DNA of 64,000 bases from Cucumis sativus. Lineage: Eukaryota > Streptophyta > Magnoliopsida > Cucurbitales > Cucurbitaceae. The stretch covers positions 11,222,001 through 11,286,000 of the forward strand of contig NC_026657.2 in NCBI RefSeq assembly GCF_000004075.3, read 5' to 3'. Positions 34,271-46,855 of this stretch are shown here, piece after piece. Position 1 is the stretch's first letter, and the number at the start of each line of letters is the position of its first letter. The notes under the pieces were generated by a model. It had not been told where the DNA came from. It saw nothing but the letters and a program-made list of their open reading frames with translations, and did no database searches. The translations under genes were made by a program, and so were the position numbers.

Positions 34271-37200
34271 TTTATTTGCACCAAATACTATCTTTTTTTT
34301 ATTTGTTTGCATGTGACACTTTCAATAATATCCTCTAGCTATATCAAAAGTAATTAACTGAGAGAATAACTAAATAAACAAAAAAGAACAAATAACATAG
34401 AAGAACTTGTTAACCCAGTTCAGCGAGTACTACCTACATCTGGAGAGCTTCTTAGCTTAAATAAGAATTGATATTGTTAAGATTCAAATGAGCAAACAAC
34501 GACACTATTAAGTTATAATAAAAATTTAATCAAAGACAGATTCTTCTTGAATTTGTGTTTGAATCTTCTTGAAAATAAACTCAGGCTCTCCCTGAATCCA
34601 TCTCCATAAAAGAAGCAATTCGACTACATTCACAAATAATAATTCTTCAAAAGAGAACTTTTCTGATTTTTTTTTTAGTCGATGCACACACCGAACTAAG
34701 CCAATCATTTTTTTTTTTTTTTTACATTTATAAGCACTTTTCAAACACTTAGAAAGTCGATCTAAATATGCATCTTAGAAGCAATTATATACTTGGGTGC
34801 ATCCTACGTATTATCCCATATCTGCATCCATTCTCACCACTCACATATAAAAAACATAAAAGTATTTAAAATAAAAAGGGTAAATTTGCTACTTGACAAA
34901 TTATATAATGCAATTTAGTAAGATGCATAAATATAGATGATGTTCATCATGCACCAAATCCTTTTTTTCAACTTTGAAAATCATAAAATTTTGGCTTTTT
35001 GCCTATGTCGTCATTATTATATACAATTACCATTTTATACCCAAATGTATATTTTTCTCTTTGCCTTTTTAATTCTTCTACTCTTTTTTTCCCCACGTTT
35101 TTCTCTATTTTCTTCACGTGTTTTCTTACAACGTGGGGTTGAATTTTGAGTTTATGCATATGTGGTTCGATTTCTATTGTTTGATCCTCTTTGGTGAATG
35201 ATTGATTTGAGGAAGCAAAACATATTGATATTTCGGAAGTTGAAGTACAAAGGATGTTATGTATCATCTAATAACTTTTGTCTTCAAGTGTGATTCAATT
35301 TCAATAGTTTGAGAGTCTTTTGATCATTGAGAAAATTCTCTTTGAGCTCATTGGAGTATCAAATTTTCTAACCTATTTGTATTGGTGTATGCTTGAATTG
35401 AGGAAGCGAAATGCGTTGATAACTTTAGTTTTTAGAAACTTATTGAGTACTTTGGTTATTGGAAGAATTCATGCTAGAATTACACGTGAGTCTTAAATTT
35501 ATGGCAGAAGAACACTTCTATCTCTTAAGTGGTATTTTGTGGGCTTAACCTTGATTGATCCACGAACTTGGTCCTTGTACATAGCTAATTAAATTTCGGA
35601 ATTCGTTCATTTGGGTCAAACCAATTAAGCCTATTCTCACACTACTTAAGCTCAAATACTAATACCAAGTAGGAACAAATTAATTTATTCAATTTAATAG
35701 GCACGACAAAATGTATCAAACATCATTACGATTTCACAACTCAAACTGTTTGATTTTTTAAGAGGTTATGTATCTTTGTTTTAATTTGAAAAACACTTTA
35801 ACTTAAATTAAATTAGTAACAAATTGAATCGTCTATAATTTTGTTATTAATTTAACAAATAACGTAATAATTTGTGATTGATCTAAAACTCTCATTCCAC
35901 CAAATATTTTAGTGTAAATGTTATTGTGTTGCAAAAAACATGCTGCTGTAAGTTTGTAGCTTTTGCATCTTTTTTGGGGGGAAAATTGTATTGTTCTTCA
36001 AAAGGGGTAAGTTAGGGTTGAATTATTAGAAATTAGAAAACTGGTCAGAGCCAAACTTCACACAGGTCATTGTACTACATTACATACATATATATTGCAA
36101 TGTGCAACATACACATGTAATTTTATATAAAAAGAAAAAAAGCTACTTGACACTGCCAATAAAGTACCAAATAAATCTGACATTTCTTTTAATATATATA
36201 TATATATCAAGTACTAGGCCATCAAAGATAGTTTAAAAGCTTGTGATCATAAACAAACAAGTATCATGCATCTTAATTAAAACTCTCTGTTTTAAAATGT
36301 ATTGGGTGCATTTATTATAACTTTAACTTTTTGTGTAACATCTTTTGATTTATTATGTTATTAATATTGCATGAAAGATGTGATTTATGTTCAAATATAT
36401 ATAGTACCAATATTCTTGTGTTCAATTTGTCTTTTTGTTTTTGGCACTATGTCCCTTTTGGGATAAAGTTTGATGTAGTGAGAAATCTTTTCAAATACTT
36501 TAAAAGAGGGAGTTCAAATATAAAGCATAGGGCAAGACAAGAAGGGTTGTTGAACGTAAATTATGATCCATTTGTGTTATGTAGCTTTGCAAATACAAAG
36601 TGAAATTATTGTATAAAACACACACATATATACCTCCAAAGTCAAAGCTAGTCACGTAACGAAATCAAGACATTCCAATAAAAACGTTTTGAGTGAAATT
36701 GTGTAAAAAAACATCTAAAAGAAAATATGGACCTTTGTAATTTGTTTAAAAAATTTATACATGTTGATTTTTGATTTGTGTAACAAAAATGATATTAGGT
36801 GGTTTGTGGTTAACTTGACAAGGCTTCACTCGAGTTTTTTTCTCCTGGTGTGGGATTGTTTTTCCAGTCGTAGTTGAATTTCGTATTGTAAACACATAAC
36901 ACAAACATATTGAATAGTTGAATTTTGAGATGTGGTTTGTAGTTTTAAGAAATAAAAATTGCAACATGTGTTAGCCTTCAAATTGACATCAGATATAGGG
37001 GCCTCAAAACTAGGTTTAGTTTATAAAATAACATACTAAAATATTCAACAAAAATTTCAAACAGAAATATGGTGTAACACATGCATTGCATATTATGCCT
37101 TAAATATTTTTTAAACATTCTGAGTAGATTACATCAAATAGATTACATGAATAGAGCGTTTGACCCAAAATGAGACAAACTTATGAACTCCATTAGAAGG

Positions 37201-37453
37201 TTTTTATAAAGTCATGACTACGTTTTATTTAACTCATTGTACTATATATAAATCCTAAAATTTCACAACTACTTCATTCTAATATTTCAAACAATACTGG
37301 GAGGTGAATGAGTGAAAGGTAGAGAGGGGGAATGGACCTACAAAAGATGTACAACAATATACAAGAGAGAGTCATGTGTCAGAGTAAGTCAAATCTGAAA
37401 AAACAAGAAATGAAATAATGAAACGAAGTTGAAAAATATGTTAGGGTTTGATA

Positions 37454-37485
<32 letters not shown>

Positions 37486-40400
37486 ATTAATAATACACTT
37501 CTTGCCCATAAACAAACACAACATAACCACATCTCTATACCCCACATTTCTTCAGACTAAAACTTTCATCATTTTTCTTTCTCCATATATCAATATATCT
37601 ATCTATCTACAAACAACTAAAAAGCTTCTCAATATCTCATGTCAACTACTACCTTTCTCACATATTCTTACCCCACCATCCATTTTCTTTTCTGTATACT
37701 TTATCTTCCTTTTTCCTTTTTTTGTTTCTTTTTTATATATACACAATCCTTATGTATAGAAAAAAAGTGGATTCAAAATCCTATATATATATTGCTTATA
37801 TATAAGATTATATAAATTAAAAATTGTGTACTATACTAGTCTTTGTCTCTGTTATGTTTGTTTTAGATCAATAAAGATTAGGTTTTTCAAGTAAAACTCG
37901 TAAATTTATTGACAACTTTTTTTACATTTTAATTTATTTGTATTAAATAGCAATCACGTGATCAATGTTAAATATAACAAATGCACATAAACATATAAAA
38001 GATCATTATTTACTAGACTGATATAGAAGATGCTTCTATGGTGATACATAGATTAGGTTGAGACGGAATTACACTTGATAATTAACAAGCATCTTGTTGA
38101 AAAATGGACCAATTCAATATTTATTTATTCTCATATATTTTTTTTAATATTTGGATCTCATGCCTAATTTAAGTGCAGGGTTGGTATTTCGATTAGCCTA
38201 CTTAAAGAAAGAAAGAAAGAAAAAGAAAAAGAAAAAGAAAAATGGTTTAATGTTGCAAAGTTTGCTAAGCCTTTTCATTTTCTTTCTGGCTACAAATGCT
38301 ACATGAAATTAGTGGCAGCTCAATAATGAAATTTGAACCTCCCTTAGAAAAATATTTATAGAGAATACTTTGCAACATTAGTTCTACATGCATACACACC
38401 AAATACCCATACTCTCAATAATCCAACAAACACCTTTTTTGTTCTAACCCTTGATGATTACTACAAAATTATGTCTCTTTTGATAGTAAAAACATTATCA
38501 AAAGAAGTTGAATAAACGTTGAAAAGAACCTTTAGAAACTACACACCATTTTGACAATCGTTTCTAAACACCATTTTGACAATCGACAAAAACGCTTTAG
38601 TAAAATCTCGTCGGAAAAAGTCATGAGATGATATAATTAAAATACATATATTTTGTAAAAAATGTGATTTTGTGTAACCATTTGGAAGGTGGCTTTAAGA
38701 AATTTTATCAATGTTGGTGTGCTTTTTATTACATCGGTGGAGGTACCCTCTGGCTCGACACATCATCTATGACGTTGATAAAAAGTCTTTAAATTATATC
38801 AAGCATTTTAGGCTCATTTTTTTGTCAACCCCAACATGCTGACATGCATTTTTTTTTCTTTTGTGGGTATAATTGTTGGAACCCAAACTTATTAATACTT
38901 GGACTAGTACATTTAAATTTATTTGTATACATATAATTCATGTCAAAGTACAATCAACCGAAATAGATTAATCTCAAATAGTTGACAGCAAACTAAAGTT
39001 TTATACCTCATCCTATATATCAACGAATATAACCTTTTTATCTATTAAAATTACTACGTTGAAAATAATTACTTATTTCCTTCATTTAAACATCATAACA
39101 CATAAGTCAACCACCTAAACTATAAGGCTCATGTGTGGCACAAGACCCACATATATTAAAGCATACATTATCCAACCATCAAATTGTAAAAGTAAGATGT
39201 TAACGATTTGAAAAGAAAATCTGACTTACTTTTATATATACTACCATACTACCATACGATTTACACACCTTTATATGAAAGAAAAAAGGTCTTATACGAC
39301 AATATAGCTATCAATATGTTTTGTCGTCAACCATACATTCAACTATCTTTTTCATTTGTAACTGAATCCAGTTCCCAATCCCAAACACATTGAAACATAA
39401 TGTCACTGTACCTTCCTTTTTGTTTTTGTTTTTTCATTAGAAAATATTATATAGTTAGGAAAAAAATAAAAAAAGATTTTGAGGACAAAGATATTGACAA
39501 TGATGATAACTGCAAAAGCATCATCATAACAATGACTTTTCCAAAGCCCCTGAAAGTGCTTAGTTGGAGATCACAACTCCCAAAAACCAAAAAGTAAAAA
39601 ATGAAAAAGCACTCCCATACTTGAAAAGACAAAATATATATATATATATATGAAATATTGCTCATTTGGTTTTTTTATTACGTCATCACAGTCTCATTTC
39701 TTGTATAATTTAAGCATGAGACTTGACCGTTGACACAAACTTTCTTACTTCTTTTTAAGTTGTTAGACATTTTCTCCTCTTTTGAGGTTAACAGTAAGAT
39801 ATATTGTCTTCAACCATATAATATTAACGTTGATTTCATCCACAGGTTTGATTTCTAAGTCCATTGTTGTTTAAAGATGATAGTTTAGAAAAGTTCTGTG
39901 ATATAAAACTGATTTCCATTTGTTGAGTATTATGAATAGTATCAAAGTATATATATGGTCCAAGAAATTCTATATATTCGAATCGCTCTCATATTTTAAG
40001 TTCATAAGCGAGGTGTTAGATATTATATTAACATTTTTTCATCTATTAGTTTCTGTTTTTTTAGTCAATTAGGTGATTTAGGAATTGTATAAGAAAGCAG
40101 TGTATGACCCAAGATATCCTCTATTCAAGCATGTTTATTTTCACACTGAGTATTATATATTCCAAACTCAAAAGTGTGAAAAAATGCTAGTAGTTAATTA
40201 TATAGTAACTGAAACTTTTGGGTTAATGGATGATACTATAGAGATATACCGTGATTGATTAAGTTAGAATTAATTGGAAATGGATAATGCAGTGGTTGTT
40301 TGAAAAATAACCCATCAGTACATTACCCTTTGTGAAGTTGGAACACGTAGAAAAACACCAAAACACCAAAAGGAAAAAATAAATTGGTTCAGAGATTTGA

Positions 40401-41734
40401 TCAGAGAGAGAGACAGTCCATATGATCAGCATAAAATGTTAGAAACTTGAAAGGGAGTTTGAAGAAATGTTGGAGAAACAGAGAGGCAGAGAGAGAGAGA
40501 GAGAGAGCAATAATGTATTCAAAGACCCAACTAATGAGTCAAGGACAGTTTCTTCACATGGCCTTTCTTTCTGTCTTGTTTCTATATTCTTATAAGTCGA
40601 ATCATCAGATTAGTTAACCTCCAAATAAAACCCTGACCTTAATTTTCATTAACTAACTAATTTAAATGTTTGAAAACTATTCCTACTTTATCTCAAACAC
40701 GTATGTAGACTAATACTTATATATAATATATCAATTCCAATATCCAACTTCTTCATGTTTAGGATAACCTTAGACTTTCGTTTTGTGAAGCTAAAAATAG
40801 GAAGAAAAAAATTAAATTTTATCCATAAACTTTTTTTAAAAAATATAGAAAATTTTGGACTTTTTTTTCTCAAGTAAGATTCAATATTAAACCATAATTG
40901 TCACACATGAATTAGAAAAATATTAGAACAAAAAAGTACAAGTGTGATCAAAATGGATAATGGAAAATCTGGTTAAGATTATGAGTTCATCACAACCAAA
41001 AAATTAGGTGGTAGAATTGTGAGGGAAGAATATTTTTTTAAGACAATTTAGAGTTAATTAATTTTAAATAGAATCTAAGTAAAAATAATTGGAAATGTTC
41101 ACTGGTATGTAGAATCTAAATGGAGTAAATAACGTTTAAGGTTTAAATTAAGGCAATCTTAAAAAATGAATTAGATTAGTCACTTATTAATACGAAAATT
41201 TCATATGGGTTAAACACAATTAAAATAATAAAACAAAACCAAATAAGGTATTAATTAAACATAAAGTTTGTTAGAGTAAACTCGTAAATTAATTATATGA
41301 AACATTAGCGTAAGTATAGATTTGGTGTGAAATGATTAGTGATAAGAAGTAAATTAGTTATAGAGAAATTATTATTTGATTGTGAGTTAGTTGATTTGTG
41401 TTGAGTGGACACATCAAATCGAAGAGTAAGGTTTCAGAGAGAATATAACTTTACAGTAAAAACAACAAACGAATAGATTACTTCCCTTTCTCTCGCTTCC
41501 TCCTCTGCCGACATCTCAATATCAAACCACCATTTCTTTTTTCTTTTTTCTTTTCTTTTTTTAAAAGAAAATTATTATTATTTATTTATTTCTTGGTTGT
41601 CTGAGAATGAAGAGATGAAGATGAAATGATGATGAAGAAGAAGAAGACGAAGACGAAAATGAAAAACTAGATAAAATGATTATAAAGATTCCCAAAATCC
41701 CATTTGTAATAATATGCCTTTGTTTCCTTTTGTT

Positions 41735-41890
41735 TGGAGATCATATGTAACAGTTCGATCTCATATATTAAACTGTGTATTTATTATTTTATTTACTTTT
41801 GATAAATACGTGAGAGATGATTTGAATCACGAACCTTTTGATCTTCGAAATACATTAATATCATTTGAGCTAAGTTTTGTCGAAAGGTTG
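41735..41890 (-). mobile_element. tRNA-derived SINE remnant (copy 2)
   Basis: On the minus strand 41872-41862 is TAGCTCAAATG, a full A-box match. GATTCAAATC (41828-41819) is B-box-like, and GGTTCGTGATT precedes it. Layout and wording match copy 1 at 4320-4462. Confidence 0.45.
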
Positions 41891-42936
41891 ATAACATAAA
41901 CACTATGTCATTATTTGGACATTTGTATATTATTCATTAGTTTGCGTTCGTGCTCATATACTTTAAACTTTGAGGGTTGTTTGAAAAAAACTGAAATATA
42001 ATCAGAATTAGTGGAAATTAGAAAAATGTTGAAATGTACGTCGAATTAAGAGTAAAACAAAAATTAAATCGTAAAATGTGAAAACGAATGAAAATGAAGT
42101 TTAATTGAAAATAGACCAAACGAAATGAAGTTGAGATTACTACAATTCGAATTCAAAACACTTCGAACCAAACATGAACTTTGTATTACATTAGAGTGCA
42201 TTTTAATTCCATTAGTTGTGTTCAAATATTTCTTAGGGTTTCAAAAGTGTAAATGGAAGGAATGAAATGATTTATTATATTTTTTAAAGTAAAAAGACTA
42301 AAACCATCCTTTTCAAAGAAAAAATGTCAAAAGTTAACAAAACAAACTGTTTCCGAACCAAAACAACAAATGCACGAACTTAAAATAATATTTAAATCTA
42401 CTTAATGACATACAAAATTTTATGTTTGTTTTCTCACAATTTTTGTAGCATCTTCTTGAAAACATTTTGATAATAATTTTGTAGATTTTGAGAGGGAAAA
42501 AAGAGACACATACTCACCTCTTCTTTTTACCTTTTAAAAAACAGACAACCCAAGAAAAGAACCTTATTAGTGTAATTTAAGCAATGTTTTGTAATTATCG
42601 AAAGTCAAAAACAGAAAATGAAAATGTTATTAAGAAAAGGAAAAAGAGAGACTCCATTGATGATCATAATTGGTCAAATTTGTCTTGAACTTCAATGAAA
42701 AATCCTTATCATTTTAGAAAGCAAAAACAAACTGTCTGAAAGAAAGAGAGCATAATATCACAATGAACAGTGGATTGAATTATTAATATTTAGAAAAAGA
42801 AAAAGAAAAAGACTTTATAAATTATTTGAAAGGTCTATAAGAAGGCAAATAACAATAACACATGAGGGTACTTACCCATTTGGTGAGTGGCAGCTAGCCC
42901 ATTTCAGAAAGATTCAAAATTCACTGTCTTTTCCAA

Positions 42937-42979
42937 CCCCCCCCCCCCCCGAAAAAAAAAATCTTCTTTTTTTTTTTTT
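42937..42979 (+). repeat. Homopolymer cluster C14 / A10 / T13 in the HLS1-like leader
   Basis: Fourteen C (42937-42950), G, ten A (42952-42961), then TCTTC and thirteen T (42967-42979) lie 54-96 bases before the start codon, probably within the transcribed leader. Confidence 0.9.
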
Positions 42980-43032
42980 GGTTCTTACCCATTTGGTTAT
43001 TCTTGGGGTAAAAGAAAATAAAAAGAGAAAAA

Positions 43033-45424
43033 ATGGGAGAAGAGAAAGTAAAAGTTGAAATAAGAGAATTCAATGAGGAAAATAGAGACATAGAAATGGT
43101 GGAAAAACTAGAAAGAAGCTGTGAAATTGGGTCTAAAATAAAAGGAGCTTCCATTTTTACCAATATGATGGGTGATCCTCTTTGTAGGATTACATTCTTC
43201 CCTCTTCATATTATGTTGGTCAGTTCATATATATATATAGTTTTCTTTAAACAAAAAATTCCCGAAGTTTCATTGTAATTCATGATCATTTGTTTCTGAT
43301 CTAAACAGGTGGCTGAGCTGCCGGAAAATGGAGAGATTGTGGGAGTTGTTAGAGGCTGTATTAAGTCTTTGGGGATTGCTCGTGCCGGCGTCGGTGTCGG
43401 AGAAGCTAATACGATGAAGATTGGTTGCATATTGGGACTTCGTGTTTCGCCTGCACATAGGTATGAAATCTGACCTTAAAGTTTTATATAAAACTTTGAA
43501 ATTTGTCAGATACTCGAAATCATGAATTTTAGTGATTTTTCTTTTATATCATCACTCACGTATAAATGTGATTTTACATCAACACATTGAAGTATGCTCT
43601 ATTTGCTGTAAAGCTTTGAAATTTTGTGATATTCGAAATTAAGAGTAGCATTTTGTTAAGTAGTTAGGAGGGCGATGGATTATGATTTGAATATTAATTC
43701 ATTTACGTGACCTGAAGTTTAAAAACTTATATTGATAGATCATGATGTATTTATAGTAATTTAGGGTTTACTTTTTCAATATACAGAAGTGATTTCAATG
43801 GAAGACACATTGCTGTGTTCTAAAAAGAAAATCTTCTTCTTTCTAAGTAGTACCGATCATTTAATTAATAGCACTCTCAAAGTGTTTTCTTAAGAATTTT
43901 TTAACATCTCATAAGAAATTTTGTTACTGTAATGTTACATCATTTAGCTATTTAGCTTTTGTAACTGTAGAATAACAAAGTTGATAACTGATGATTTTAA
44001 AGTTTTGACGAATTTCGGAAATTTTTTTATTACTGATTTAGTTATGTACTATTATATGCTCGTATCAACGTGAGAGTTCTTTAAATACAAATTATTGAAA
44101 ATTTTTCTATATTTCTTATGTTTTTAGAGATGATAGAAATCTATCATTTATAAATACATATTTTTGTTTATAAAATAATTAATTTGAGTTCTATCGTTAT
44201 CTTATGCTGCATTTTGTTTAGTTCAACAATTAAAAAACAAGAGATGGATTAATTTGAACTTTCAAATAATGAAGTATTTGTTCATTATTCAAATCAATGT
44301 CTAACCTTATCATTATTGTTTTCATGAGAGGGTATATAGAACAAACTATTGTAGAAATAATGATTCAGACTTCTGACTTTTTAGTTACATATTCCTTACT
44401 CCCGGGAGGAAACTATGTTTGTGTTAGACCAAAATTACCTAACCATTAAAATGATTATAAATCTTATTTTCGAAAAGACTTCTTATAATATATATCTTTA
44501 TGATTGTTATGTAGGAGGATGGGAATTGGACTAAAGCTTGTACACTCAGTTGAAGAATGGATAATAAGAAATGGAGCTAATTATGCATTTCTAGCAATAG
44601 AGAAGAAGAACAAAGCCTCAAAGAATCTGTTCGCTAAAAAATGCAACTATGTAAAATTCAGCTCATTGGTGATTTTCAGACAACCACTTATTGTGTTCCC
44701 AACAACAAAAGAAGTTATTATTTCTAAAGGAGAAATAATAAAAACAGAGAAACTCAACATAGAACAAGCCATTTCATTCTATACAAACACTCTCACAACT
44801 AAAGGAGGAGTTTATCCAATGGATTTTGATATGATTTTGAAGGAAAAACTAAGTCTTGGTACCTGGGTTTCTTATTTCAATCAAGAAGATTGGACTCATC
44901 ACTTGATTTGTTCGCAAAAAGATTCAGATCAGATTTACCAAAGAATGCCAAGTTCTTGGGTTGTGTTTAGCATATGGAATACCTGCAAAGCATATAAGTT
45001 TCAAATAAGGGAATCAAAAAATGATCAATTATTACCTCTAAGGTTCTTCAAAAGTGCAAGAAAAAAGTTCATTTCTTGCTTCAAAATGCCAAATTCTGTG
45101 TCCTTTGGGAAGTCATTTGGATTCTTCTTCCTGTATGGGATCTTTGGGGAGGGGGAGAGAGTGGGAGAGCTTGTCGAGTCGATATGGATTTTTGCGTCGA
45201 GATTGGCTGAAGACGAGAAGGATTGCAAGGCCATTGTTACTGAATTGTCTGTTTCTGATCCAATCATTAACCACGTCCCACGGAACGTTTCCATGTCTCG
45301 CGTCAATGATAACTTGTACCTGAAAAGGTTGAGTGTACATAGTGATGATGAAAAGGATGAAACATTGTTGTCAAAAGATATGGAAACAGCTGCAAATGTT
45401 ATTGTTGACCCAAGAGACTTCTAG
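43033..45424 (+). CDS. HLS1-like: HOOKLESS1-like GNAT N-acetyltransferase
   Basis: Three exons, 43033-43218, 43309-43460 and 44515-45424, join in frame to 415 residues (Arabidopsis HLS1 is 403). HLS1 proteins are nuclear GNAT-fold proteins that link ethylene and light signals to auxin responses and apical hook bending. The N-terminal GNAT domain has EKLERSCEIG, GDPLCRI, LVAELPENGEIVGVVRG and LGLRVSPAHR. The acetyl-CoA motif R/Q-x-x-G-x-G/A is intact as R113-R-M-G116-I-G118, built across the intron 2 junction. The C-terminal family region has KLSLGTWV, SSWVVFSIWNT, FGFFFLYGIFGEGERV and the closing IVDPRDF. Introns are 90 and 1,054 bases, both GT-AG. The sequence has diverged from HLS1 itself, so it is more likely an HLS1-like paralogue than the strict orthologue. 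Confidence 0.92.
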
Positions 45425-46369
45425 ATTTCAATATATATTCCATACCCCATTTTGCTCCTTTTTGCATATCAAACTCTGTTCAAGATGGTGACAACAAATT
45501 AAGGCTGAACAAGTGTCTCCCTCGTCTTTTAAATGGTTAAAGTGATAGAGGTATATTGCTGACATAGATGACCAAAGTTAAATACGTAAATGACACGTCA
45601 AGAAATTAAATTGAATCAATCAACCTCTAAAAGTTAAAAGATAATTGAAAACAAATAAAGAAATAAGATCACAATCAAAGTAGGTTTAAATATAAATATA
45701 TATCTAGTTCATACAACAAAATAGTTATAACTTATTTAAGAAAAGTGTTGAAAAATGAAACTAAAAATGGTTACAAATTTACAACATAAATATAATTCAA
45801 CAAACATGAACTTGAACTATCAACCTCAAGGTCTGAGATTCAATTTTCTTGTCTCACATATTATAATTTGAAAAACAACTAAAATCTCAGTTCTTTGAGT
45901 ATCCTTTCATCTCCAATAGGAAAGAAAAACACAAGCATTGACGATCAAACCATATTTTCCGTGAGCAACAATGAAATCATAAACTTATCCCAATCAATTC
46001 AAATACATTGCTCTAACTTACCTCCTTTTGGTGTTCGAGTTTGTTTCAACAAGTATAGCCTTTCTTCTTTGCGTTTTCAACCATCTATTTGACAATTGAG
46101 CTTTTCATCCCATCTCCACCACTCATAAATTTGGACTTGCTCTTAACAAATACACGATATTATATGCAAAATTGAAGGCAGCATGTGATACAGATAAACA
46201 CAGAGTAGAAGAAATGGGCAATGCGAGTGTCTAATCTCTTTAGAAATTGAAACATGAATTTGCTCCCACCATCTTCTCGTAGGATTTCTTCATAAAATCT
46301 AAGAATACTGTGTATGCAGCAGCATTGAGCAACACAAATCACTTGTAGTTATTTGAAATATGTGTATAG

Positions 46370-46404
<35 letters not shown>

Positions 46405-46855
46405 ATATATATTAACATGGTTTGTAACGATGATCTTACTGATTTAACACAGCCACAGCTTTGAATTTTCTTCAGTAAAGACTAGAGAGAGAGAGAGAGA
46501 GAGAGAAATCATATGAGAAAATCAAGAATAATAAACTTATAAAGTTATTTACATTATGGCTTCTTTCAGACATGCAGACCTTGAGGGCACAATGACAATG
46601 AAAGAAGGGTTTTCTTCCTTCATCCTTGTAGTTATAAACAACTTTCTGAATAACCCTATATTGAGGGAAGCTAAGACTTAGAAAACATTCCTACCATTTA
46701 GACGCTTTTTCTCTGGAATGAACTATAAGATCATCAAGTAGATATGGTTCACTGGGAGAAACTTGGTGGAACTCCCTCTGATCAATTTTTTTTTTTTAAG
46801 AAATCCAGTTGATTAAAACTGGCTTGTATTTCCTTCACAATGTACCAATTGACAA
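45425..46855. other. Spacer between convergent HLS1-like and HCF107 genes
   Basis: It contains the 3' flanks of both genes. (AT)n lies at 46369-46412 and (GA)n at 46484-46507. A stretch near 45790-45860 (ATTGAATCTCAGACCTTGAGG on minus) resembles a SINE B-box region but is too worn to assign. I see no gene. Confidence 0.5.

Larger units (their letters stand above)
34271..43032. other. Gene-poor A+T-rich spacer, 8.7 kb
   Basis: No coding region is supported. Contents seen: (TA)n at 37453-37482; AAAGA-type microsatellite at 38204-38242; an 18-bp repeat ACACCATTTTGACAATCG at about 38544 and 38569; (GA)n at 40488-40507; a SINE remnant at 41735-41890; and CT-rich, leader-like sequence at 37500-37750. 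The stretch 38440-38850 has inverted words around ATCAACGTC/GACGTTGAT and could be a decayed DNA transposon. Open frames such as 36355-36603 and 34968-35267 have no recognisable family. Confidence 0.5.

Noticed and set aside
37502..37759. 85-codon frame next to a (TA)n tract, leader-like CT-rich sequence
   Set aside because: The composition is that of CT-rich non-coding DNA. There is no recognisable motif, and no gene follows in the expected direction.
38440..38850. Possible CACTA-type DNA transposon (ATCAACGTC and GACGTTGAT words)
   Set aside because: I could not define matching termini or a target-site duplication, so it is mentioned only under the spacer.
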